Program-made: the position numbers and the translations under genes
Source of the DNA: Kluyvera intermedia
GTDB taxonomy: Bacteria > Pseudomonadota > Gammaproteobacteria > Enterobacterales > Enterobacteriaceae
Assembly (NCBI RefSeq): GCF_021440345.1
Contig: NZ_JAKCNS010000044.1
Coordinates: forward strand, 33,795 to 97,794
Direction of reading: 5' to 3'
DNA length: 64,000 bases
Shown: piece by piece, positions 57,366-64,000 of the stretch
Numbering within the stretch: position 1 is the first letter of the stretch
Layout: the number at the start of each line of letters is the position of its first letter
The notes under the pieces: generated by a model
Seen by the model: only the letters and a program-made list of their open reading frames with translations
Databases searched by the model: none
Told to the model about the DNA's origin: nothing

Positions 57366-58292
57366 GTGGCTGCGGTTATCAATAATGCCATGCTGACGTC
57401 GATTCTTAACGACGTCCGGCCGTTGATTGGGCAAGGCAAAGTGGCGGACTACATTCCGGCACTGGCCTGCGTCAGCGGTAATAAACTGGGGATCGCTATT
57501 AGCACCGTCGATGGGCAGCACTTTTGCGCCGGCGATGCGAGCGAGCGGTTCTCTATTCAGTCGATTTCAAAAGTCCTCAGTCTGGTGGTGGCGATGAACC
57601 ATTATCAGGCTGAAGAGATCTGGTCACGGGTGGGGAAAGATCCCTCCGGTCAGCCGTTTAACTCCCTTTTGCAGCTTGAAATAGAGCAGGGCATTCCGCG
57701 TAACCCGTTTATTAATGCCGGGGCGTTGGTGGTCTGCGATATGTTACAGGGACGATTAAGCGCGCCGCGTCAGCGTATGCTTGAAATAGTCCGCAAACTT
57801 AGCGGCGTGCCGGATATTGGTTACGATCTGCAGGTCGCGCGTTCGGAGTTTGAGCATTCGGCCCGTAATGCGGCTATTGCCTGGTTGATGAAATCTTTCG
57901 GTAACTTCCATCACGATGTCGCGACCGTGTTGCAAAACTACTTCCATTATTGCGCGCTGAAGATGAGCTGCGTGGAGCTGGCGCAGACCTTTTTGTTCCT
58001 GGCAAACCAGGGGCAGGTGGCGCATCTGGATAGACCGGTCGTTTCGCCGATGCAGACGAGACAGATTAATGCGCTGATGGCTACCAGTGGCATGTATCAG
58101 AACGCCGGGGAATTTGCCTGGCGCGTCGGGCTACCGGCGAAATCCGGTGTCGGCGGCGGGGTAGTAGCGATTGTGCCGCACGAGATGGCGATTGCCGTGT
58201 GGAGCCCGGAACTGGATGAAACCGGGAACTCGCTGGCGGGTGTGGCGGTACTGGAAAAACTCACGCAGCAAATAGGACGTTCGGTTTACTGA
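57366..58292 (+). CDS. glsB: glutaminase GlsB
   Basis: 308 residues starting GTG, with AAGGAG upstream. Serine-type active site S-x-x-K in [15 protein letters not shown] near 64; [12 protein letters not shown] near 110. Hydrolyses glutamine to glutamate and ammonia. Overlaps yneG by one base. Confidence 0.96.
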   Translation: MAAVINNAMLTSILNDVRPLIGQGKVADYIPALACVSGNKLGIAISTVDGQHFCAGDASERFSIQSISKVLSLVVAMNHYQAEEIWSRVGKDPSGQPFNSLLQLEIEQGIPRNPFINAGALVVCDMLQGRLSAPRQRMLEIVRKLSGVPDIGYDLQVARSEFEHSARNAAIAWLMKSFGNFHHDVATVLQNYFHYCALKMSCVELAQTFLFLANQGQVAHLDRPVVSPMQTRQINALMATSGMYQNAGEFAWRVGLPAKSGVGGGVVAIVPHEMAIAVWSPELDETGNSLAGVAVLEKLTQQIGRSVY

Positions 58293-58657
58293 TGGATAGG
58301 CTAGACATTTTGTTCTCGCGCCTACAGCGCTCGCCTTTTCGCAGCCGTTTTCGGCTTGGCGTGAAGGAGCGGCAGTACTGTCTGGATAAAGGCGCAGAGG
58401 TGATTGACCGCCATGCGGCTGATTTTGTTGCCGGGCGTCTGGCGCCGTCATTGCCAAATAATGATGGTAAGCAGACGCCGATGCGCGGTCATCCGGTGTT
58501 TATTGCCCAGCATGCGACGGCGACCTGCTGTCGCGGTTGCCTGGAAAAATGGCATCAAATCCCGCAAGGACAGGCACTCAGTGACGGGCAACAACAGTAT
58601 ATTGTTCGCGTTATCCATCACTGGCTGGTCATTCAGATGAACAAAGCTGAGAAGTAA
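58292..58657 (+). CDS. yneG: DUF4186 protein YneG
   Basis: 121 residues matching E. coli YneG. Conserved PMRGHPVFIAQHATATCCRG (first part GHPVFIAQHATATCC) and CLEKWHQIP; paired cysteines and histidines suggest a metal site. TGATG coupling with glsB. Function unknown. Confidence 0.92.
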   Translation: MDRLDILFSRLQRSPFRSRFRLGVKERQYCLDKGAEVIDRHAADFVAGRLAPSLPNNDGKQTPMRGHPVFIAQHATATCCRGCLEKWHQIPQGQALSDGQQQYIVRVIHHWLVIQMNKAEK

Positions 58658-58759
58658 CATTTCTAAGTTTAATCTGAAAAGCTATCTATTTTGATAGCTT
58701 GCTCAGACGAACGTTGCTCAATATGATAGGCCGGGCGACGTATCGGAATAAATTGTGTT

Positions 58760-59815
58760 ATGAATGGTTTTGGCAAACTAATTGCGAATAATGGGGTGAC
58801 AGGCACCCGGTTTGTCAGACGAATGTATCTGATGCGGATCCTGGGCACCTTTCTCTGCTTTCTTCCTATTTTATCTGTGCTTCTTGAACGCCAGCAGCCG
58901 CTGTTTTTACAGGTGCTGTTGGGCATCAACGCATTTGTCTGGCCAACGATGGCATACCGGCGCGCACGTCGCTCGCCAATACCCCGGCAGGTAGAACAAC
59001 AAAATCTGCTCATTGACGCGGCCGTCGGTGGCTTCTGGATTGCCATGATAGCGTGTAATCCGCTGCCGTCGATAACGATCGCCACGATCCTGATGACGGA
59101 TAGACTCTCGGCGGGCGGCGTGTCGCTGATGCGTAAAGCGGCGGGAATGATGCTGGCGGGATTTGCCGTGAGTTGGGTGCTCACGGGGATGCCGTTTGAC
59201 GCCTACGTCACTCAGCGCACCATGCTGGCGACGCTACCGCTGATTTCGCTCTACGTCCTGGCGCTCAGTTTCCTCACCGACAGTATTGCGGTGAAACTGC
59301 GACTTAAAAGCCAGGAGCTGGAACGCATCGCCATGCTCGACCCGCTATTAGATATCGCTAATCGACGTCTGCTGGAGCAGCGTATCTCCTGGGAGCTTGT
59401 TCGTCTTAAGCAGCAATGCGGGCATTCGTTGCTGATGTTTATTGATCTTGATAACTTCAAAGAGGTTAATGACCGGTTTGGGCATAAAGTCGGCGACGTG
59501 ATGCTTAAGACCGTGTCGCAGATTTTGCAGATGGCGACCCGTCCATCGGATACGCCTGCCCGATTGGGGGGCGATGAATTTGTGATCCTGCTTCCTAATA
59601 CATCACGGGAAGAAGGGCGAGCCATTGCTCAGCGTATTATGGATGCCACGGCGGTGGTAACTGAGCGTCCGGATCATCAACAAACATTAACGCTGAGTAT
59701 TGGTATTGCCGATGCGCTGCCGGAAATGCAGGAAGTGACGGATTGGTTGCAGGCGGCGGATAATGCGCTCTATGAGGCCAAACGGGGCGGTAAAAATCAG
59801 ATCTTCGTCCACTAA
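58760..59815 (+). CDS. dgcF: membrane diguanylate cyclase YneF (DgcF)
   Basis: 351 residues: five to six membrane helices (about 20-175, MASE-like) and a GGDEF domain with intact GGDEF in ARLGGDEFVILL and an RPSD inhibitory I-site five residues before it. Makes cyclic-di-GMP and is probably product-inhibited. Position matches E. coli yneF (dgcF). Confidence 0.9.
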   Translation: MNGFGKLIANNGVTGTRFVRRMYLMRILGTFLCFLPILSVLLERQQPLFLQVLLGINAFVWPTMAYRRARRSPIPRQVEQQNLLIDAAVGGFWIAMIACNPLPSITIATILMTDRLSAGGVSLMRKAAGMMLAGFAVSWVLTGMPFDAYVTQRTMLATLPLISLYVLALSFLTDSIAVKLRLKSQELERIAMLDPLLDIANRRLLEQRISWELVRLKQQCGHSLLMFIDLDNFKEVNDRFGHKVGDVMLKTVSQILQMATRPSDTPARLGGDEFVILLPNTSREEGRAIAQRIMDATAVVTERPDHQQTLTLSIGIADALPEMQEVTDWLQAADNALYEAKRGGKNQIFVH

Positions 59816-59899
59816 GTCATACGAAAATACAATGACGCAGCTTATTGTGTTATCAAAAGGTTAACGTGATAGTGGTTTTTCTATTAATAGGAGAAGACC

Positions 59900-60427
59900 A
59901 TGCAAACATCCTTTTCGCTACACACCTTTTCAGACGCTGAAATTATTTGCCATCTCGATGCGCTAACGGAAGTGCTGTCTAACTGCGTTGATGGCGGCGC
60001 GTCAGTCAGTTTCATGCTGCCTTTCACGGCAGAAACCGCTAAGGCTTTCTGGCGCCGCACGGCGATAAGCGTTGCTCGCGGCGAGCGGGTGCTGCTGGTG
60101 GCAAAAAACGCCGAGCAGCGTGTTGTCGGCACGGTCCAACTCATTACCGACCAGCCGGAGAATCAACCCCATCGTGCAGATGTCGCCAAGCTATTGGTGC
60201 ATGAATGTGCACGCCGTAGCGGCGTTGCCCGAGCGCTAATGCAGCGGCTGGAACAGGTGGCGATTGATGCGCAGAAAACGGTGCTGGTGCTGGATACAGC
60301 GACCGGTAGCGGCGCTGAGTATTTCTATCAACAATGCGGTTGGCAGAAAGTCGGGGAAATCCCGCGTTACGCCCTGATGCCGGACGGTGAACTGACGGCT
60401 ACCTCAATTTTTTACAAATTTTTATAG
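59900..60427 (+). CDS. GNAT-family N-acetyltransferase
   Basis: 175 residues; GNAT core VAKLLVHECARRSGVARALMQ near 94-114 and YFYQQCGWQKVGE near 141. Start has AGGAG 9 bases upstream. Substrate unknown. Confidence 0.8.
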   Translation: MQTSFSLHTFSDAEIICHLDALTEVLSNCVDGGASVSFMLPFTAETAKAFWRRTAISVARGERVLLVAKNAEQRVVGTVQLITDQPENQPHRADVAKLLVHECARRSGVARALMQRLEQVAIDAQKTVLVLDTATGSGAEYFYQQCGWQKVGEIPRYALMPDGELTATSIFYKFL

Positions 60428-60541
60428 ACTCGCTATTTATTCTCTCACTTTTGATCAAAACACGGTTTCATAAGCGGAAAATCTGATAAGTTATTACACC
60501 AATTGAGCAGGCTGTATGACTAATCCAGAAAGGAACCCATT

Positions 60542-61993
60542 GTGAAAACACTGAACCGCCATGATTTCCCCGGTGCCCAATACCCTGAGCGTATTATCCA
60601 GTTTGGCGAAGGAAACTTCCTGCGTGCGTTCGTTGACTGGCAGATCGATCTGCTGAACGAACATACCGACCTGAATTCCGGGGTGGTCATCGTGCGCCCA
60701 ATCGCCAGTGATTTCCCGCCGTCGCTCAGTACTCAGGATGGCCTGTACACGACAATTATTCGTGGCTTGAATGAGAAGGGCGAAGCAGTGAGTGATGCTC
60801 GCCTGATCCGTTCCGTAAACCGTGAAATCAGTGCCTACAGTGACTACGATGCGTTCCTGAAGCTCGCCCATAATCCAGATATGCGTTTTGTTTTCTCCAA
60901 CACCACCGAAGCCGGTATCAGCTATCATGCGGGCGATAAGTTTGATGATGCGCCAGCGGTAAGTTATCCGGCAAAACTGACTCGCCTGCTCTTCGAACGC
61001 TTTAGCCACTTCAATGGGGCGGCGGATAAAGGCTGGGTTATCATTCCTTGTGAGTTGATTGATTACAACGGTGACGCGCTGCACGAACTGGTTGTACGCT
61101 ACGCGCAGGAGTGGGCGCTGCCTGCAGAATTCATGGCCTGGCTGAATGAATCTAACACCTTCTGCTCTACGCTGGTGGACCGTATCGTTACCGGTTATCC
61201 GCGCGACGAAGCGGCTAACCTGGAAGCGGAGCTGGGGTATAAAGATGGTTTCCTCGATACCGCCGAACACTTCTATCTGTTCGTTATTCAGGGGCCAAAA
61301 TCTCTGGCCAGCGAACTGCGTCTCGATAAACTGGCGCTGAATGTGCTGATTGTTGACGACATCAAGCCGTATAAAGAACGTAAAGTCGCGATTCTGAACG
61401 GAGCGCATACCGCGCTGGTACCGGTCGCGTTCCAGTCCGGTATTGATACCGTGGGCGAGGCCATGAACGATGCTGAAATCTGTGCCTTCGTTGAGAAAGC
61501 GATCTACCAGGAAATCATTCCAGTGTTAGATCTGCCAAAAGATGAGCTGGAATCCTTCGCCAGTGCGGTAACGGGGCGTTTCCGTAACCCGTACATTAAG
61601 CACCAGCTGCTGTCGATTTCGCTGAACGGGATGACTAAATTCCGTACCCGTATTCTCCCGCAGCTACTGGCAGGGCAGAAGGCGAGCGGCAAACTGCCAG
61701 CCCGTCTGACATTTGCACTGGCGGCGCTGATCGCTTTCTATCGCGGTGAACGTAACGGTGAAACCTATCCGGTACAGGATGATGCGCACTGGATTGAGAG
61801 CTATCAAAAACTGTGGGCGCTGCATCGTGATCAGCAGATCGGTACCGCGGACCTGGTGAAAGCGGTACTGTCAGTCAGCGATCATTGGGAGCAAGATCTT
61901 ACACAAGTTTCAGGATTGGTCGAACAGGTTTCCGCCGATCTTGACGCCATCCTGACCCAAGGGATGCGCAAAGCCGTTCAGCCGCTGTGCTAA
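60542..61993 (+). CDS. uxaB: tagaturonate reductase UxaB
   Basis: 483 residues starting GTG, AGGAA upstream. Mannitol dehydrogenase family; [20 protein letters not shown] at the nucleotide site and [17 protein letters not shown] at the catalytic region. Reduces D-tagaturonate to D-altronate in galacturonate use. The upstream ACACCAATT near 60498 could be half of an ExuR/UxuR box, but only one half is seen. Confidence 0.95.
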   Translation: MKTLNRHDFPGAQYPERIIQFGEGNFLRAFVDWQIDLLNEHTDLNSGVVIVRPIASDFPPSLSTQDGLYTTIIRGLNEKGEAVSDARLIRSVNREISAYSDYDAFLKLAHNPDMRFVFSNTTEAGISYHAGDKFDDAPAVSYPAKLTRLLFERFSHFNGAADKGWVIIPCELIDYNGDALHELVVRYAQEWALPAEFMAWLNESNTFCSTLVDRIVTGYPRDEAANLEAELGYKDGFLDTAEHFYLFVIQGPKSLASELRLDKLALNVLIVDDIKPYKERKVAILNGAHTALVPVAFQSGIDTVGEAMNDAEICAFVEKAIYQEIIPVLDLPKDELESFASAVTGRFRNPYIKHQLLSISLNGMTKFRTRILPQLLAGQKASGKLPARLTFALAALIAFYRGERNGETYPVQDDAHWIESYQKLWALHRDQQIGTADLVKAVLSVSDHWEQDLTQVSGLVEQVSADLDAILTQGMRKAVQPLC

Positions 61994-62012
61994 TCACGCT
62001 GTAACGAGACTC

Positions 62013-62037
62013 AACCCGGCTCTGGCCGGGTTTTTTG
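62013..62037 (+). terminator. terminator after uxaB
   Basis: AACCCGGC-TCTG-GCCGGGTT followed by T6: 8-bp perfect stem 20 bases past the uxaB stop. Confidence 0.9.
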
Positions 62038-62261
62038 TTGGTTTATCGCTCAATGCAGGCCCGTTTAATATCCATAACGTGCGATGCATTAGTTACAACA
62101 TACATTGCGTATTTGATGTTATACCTATGAAGCACCGTGCAAAAACATAAAGTCAGGCATCAAAAAAGGGCGGCCAGAATACCATCTCTACCGGTTGCTC
62201 GCTTGAATACATGACGAAGATCACGTTTAATATACAAATTGTTAACCAGATTGAAAAAAAC

Positions 62262-63176
62262 ATGATCGTCCGTCCTCACCAGCACTGGCTGGCCCGTATT
62301 TTCGTTTGGCACGGTTCAGTGCTACCAAAAATCTTCTCGCGTTTGCTACTCAATTTCCTGTTGTCCATCGTTGTCATCCTGATCCTGCCCTGGTATTCGT
62401 CATTGGGATTCAAGCTGACCGTCGCGCCATTCAGTATTCTCGGCGTGGCGATTGCCATTTTCCTCGGTTTTCGTAACAACGCCTGCTATGCGCGCTACGT
62501 TGAGGCGAGACAGCTATGGGGACAGTTGATGATTGCCTCGCGTTCATTACTGCGAGAAGTGAAAAACACGCTGCATAATGACCCCCAGCTTGCGGAGTTT
62601 GTCGGGTTACAAATCGCCTTTGCCCATTGCCTGCGCCTGACTCTTCGCCGCCAGCCGACCCGAGCGGTGCTGGCTCAGTATCTCAGTGAAGAACATTTGG
62701 CACAGGTGATGGCCGCACAGTCGCCGGCGAATCGTCTTTTGCTGATTATGGGGGATTGGCTGGCGCAGCGGCGTCGGGAAGGGGAACTGTCGGATATTTT
62801 GTACCACAGCTTAAATATCCGCCTGAATGACATGTCGATTGTGCTCGCGGGCTGTGAACGTATCGCCAATACGCCGGTACCGTTCGCCTATTCATTGATT
62901 CTGCACCGTACCGTGTATCTGTTCTGCATCATGCTGCCATTTGCCCTGGTGGTGGATCTGCACTACATGACGCCCTTTATCTCGGTGCTGATTTCGTACA
63001 CCTTTATCTCGTTAGATACGCTGGCGGAAGAGCTTGAAGAACCCTTCGGTATGGAAAATAATGATTTGCCGCTGGATGCTATCTGTAACGCCATCGAGAT
63101 CGATTTGCTACAAATGAATGATACGCCGCAGATACCTCCCCGGATTACCGTCGATAAGTACTATCAATTAACCTAA
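62262..63176 (+). CDS. yneE: bestrophin-like channel protein YneE
   Basis: 304 residues, about four helices, bestrophin/UPF0187 family. GVAIAIFLGFRNNACYARY and SYTFISLDTLAEELEEPFG (the family's acidic C-terminal signature) are present. Start 62262 (MIVRPHQHW) matches E. coli YneE; a 17-codon longer form is rejected. Predicted to conduct ions. Confidence 0.9.
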   Translation: MIVRPHQHWLARIFVWHGSVLPKIFSRLLLNFLLSIVVILILPWYSSLGFKLTVAPFSILGVAIAIFLGFRNNACYARYVEARQLWGQLMIASRSLLREVKNTLHNDPQLAEFVGLQIAFAHCLRLTLRRQPTRAVLAQYLSEEHLAQVMAAQSPANRLLLIMGDWLAQRRREGELSDILYHSLNIRLNDMSIVLAGCERIANTPVPFAYSLILHRTVYLFCIMLPFALVVDLHYMTPFISVLISYTFISLDTLAEELEEPFGMENNDLPLDAICNAIEIDLLQMNDTPQIPPRITVDKYYQLT

Positions 63177-63188
63177 TAAGGTGATGAC

Positions 63189-63629
63189 GTGAGCGTGATT
63201 TTTCGTTCTATCCAGGCTGAAGATAAGGCACAGTGGTTAGCGCTATGGCAAGGATACACGGCCTTTTATGAGAGCCAGATTCCGGATAATGTTACGGAAT
63301 ATACCTGGAAACGAATCCACGATCCGGCCTCATCTATGTTTTGCCGGGTGGCGGTTGTCGATGGCGTGGTGGCAGGTTTTGCGCTGTGCGTGCTTCATGA
63401 GGGCACCTGGGTGACGGCACCTATCTGCTATCTGGAAGATCTGTATGTCGACCCGGCGTTTCGCGGTAAGGGTGTTGCTCGCCAGCTAATACAATTCGTG
63501 CTAACGGAAGCGAAAGAGCAGGGATGGTCGCGTTTCTACTGGCATACTCGTATTCATAATCCTGCTCGTAAGCTTTATGATGAGTTTGTCGCTGCCGATG
63601 ATTTCGTTCGCTACAGTGTGACGCTCTAA
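63189..63629 (+). CDS. GNAT-family N-acetyltransferase
   Basis: 146 residues starting GTG. GNAT acetyl-CoA loop LYVDPAFRGKGVARQLI near 88-104 and a final NPARKLYDEFV segment. GGTGA lies just upstream of the GTG start, 12 bases after the yneE stop, so translational reinitiation is likely. Substrate unknown. Confidence 0.82.
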   Translation: MSVIFRSIQAEDKAQWLALWQGYTAFYESQIPDNVTEYTWKRIHDPASSMFCRVAVVDGVVAGFALCVLHEGTWVTAPICYLEDLYVDPAFRGKGVARQLIQFVLTEAKEQGWSRFYWHTRIHNPARKLYDEFVAADDFVRYSVTL

Positions 63630-63699
63630 TCGCGATGTGTGGAATAAATCATTAAGGTTTTCCATGTTTAATGGTTGTACCGACATAGGGAGAATCAAA

Positions 63700-63798
63700 A
63701 TGGAAAAGAGAATCGAGACGGCTGTAAACATTATTGTGTTCGTTTCGCTGTTTGCAACCGCCTGGGATTTATCGCTGGTACGGGCATTAAGCTGGTAG
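63700..63798 (+). CDS. small single-helix membrane protein
   Basis: 32 codons, MEKRIETAVNIIVFVSLFAT then AWDLSLVRALSW, with GGGAGA 7 bases before ATG. One membrane helix with a basic start. I do not recognise it; it looks like other stress-type small proteins but no E. coli match is claimed. Confidence 0.55.
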   Translation: MEKRIETAVNIIVFVSLFATAWDLSLVRALSW

Positions 63799-64000
63799 GC
63801 GAGACCAACACATCCTATCGGGCGCTGGCACCTGCTGCGCCCTTGACCAATCGGTCAATTCCCCAGTAATCAACGGCTTTTCGGCCTATTACCCACAAGG
63901 TTGTGCACCGTTTCTGTGGATAACATTTTTATCCATTTCGCGCGGCCATACTTCCCTGGAACGTTCTGCGCCACTCCAGTGTGATCTTGACCCTCCATCT
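63799..64000. other. window end, no gene seen
   Basis: No convincing reading frame. A perfect palindrome TTGACC-AATC-GGTCAA lies at 63843-63858, operator-like. The rest is unremarkable and cut off by the window edge. Confidence 0.4.

Noticed and set aside
60428..60541. Full ExuR/UxuR operator before uxaB
   Set aside because: Only one half-site-like ACACCAATT is visible; no full palindrome.
60494..61408. 304-residue minus-strand frame opposite uxaB
   Set aside because: Shadow of uxaB, whose product is clearly recognisable.

Overview
The window is chromosomal DNA of an enterobacterium (Enterobacteriaceae). The gene content and order match the E. coli K-12 terminus region in blocks: ydcV-patD-ortT, tqsA/mdtJI, ydgD-ydgU-asr, ynfM/ynfL-mlc-bioD2/clcB-dmsD-ynfHG-ynfE/F, ynfDCBA, rspAB-ydfI/rspR-ydfG-dcp-mgtS, ydeE/eamA-marBAR/marC-sotB, and ptrR/sad-glsB-yneG-yneF-uxaB-yneE. 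Differences from E. coli (extra uxaC, an L-lactate dehydrogenase, several acetyltransferases, no speG) suggest a genus related to Citrobacter, Enterobacter, Klebsiella or Kluyvera. The exact genus cannot be read from the sequence alone.

Layout. 0-8 kb: putrescine uptake and degradation, small membrane proteins, the spermidine exporter MdtJI, a CHASE4-type GGDEF-EAL protein and a secreted protease. 8-19 kb: the acid-shock operon with its RstA box, two MFS transporters, Mlc, a second dethiobiotin synthetase, a chloride channel, and an anaerobic DMSO/selenate reductase operon. 19.2-25.9 kb: a 6.6-kb integrated element that splits the catalytic subunit gene of that reductase. 26-29.9 kb: the rest of the reductase gene and the ynf genes. 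30-40 kb: a hexuronate/sugar-acid cluster with its GntR-type regulator RspR. 40-44 kb: ydfG, dcp, and a PhoP-controlled mgrR-like sRNA next to mgtS. 44-52 kb: FtrA/rhodanese, a methionine-synthase-like enzyme, exporters and the complete mar locus. 52-64 kb: PhzF, L-lactate dehydrogenase, the succinate-semialdehyde/glutaminase cluster, a diguanylate cyclase, uxaB, a bestrophin-like channel and small proteins.

The most unusual part is the 19,240-25,862 element. Its 15-bp core repeats (attL/attR) lie inside the reductase gene. Precise removal of 6,608 bp would restore an uninterrupted 812-codon reading frame. The element carries a tyrosine integrase, a 1.6-kb gene-free region with six promoters of the T7/T3/K11 phage-RNA-polymerase type, a KilA-N-like protein, a small protein, a divergently oriented AT-rich membrane-protein gene, a coiled-coil scaffold-like protein, a probable major capsid protein followed by a stem-loop terminator, and a small holin-like membrane protein. 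It has no phage RNA polymerase, DNA polymerase, terminase, portal or tail gene. My reading is that it is a phage satellite (capsid-encoding chromosomal island) whose promoters are fired by the RNA polymerase of an infecting T7-like (Autographivirus) helper. That is inference; the promoter motifs, repeats, reading frames and att structure are directly visible.
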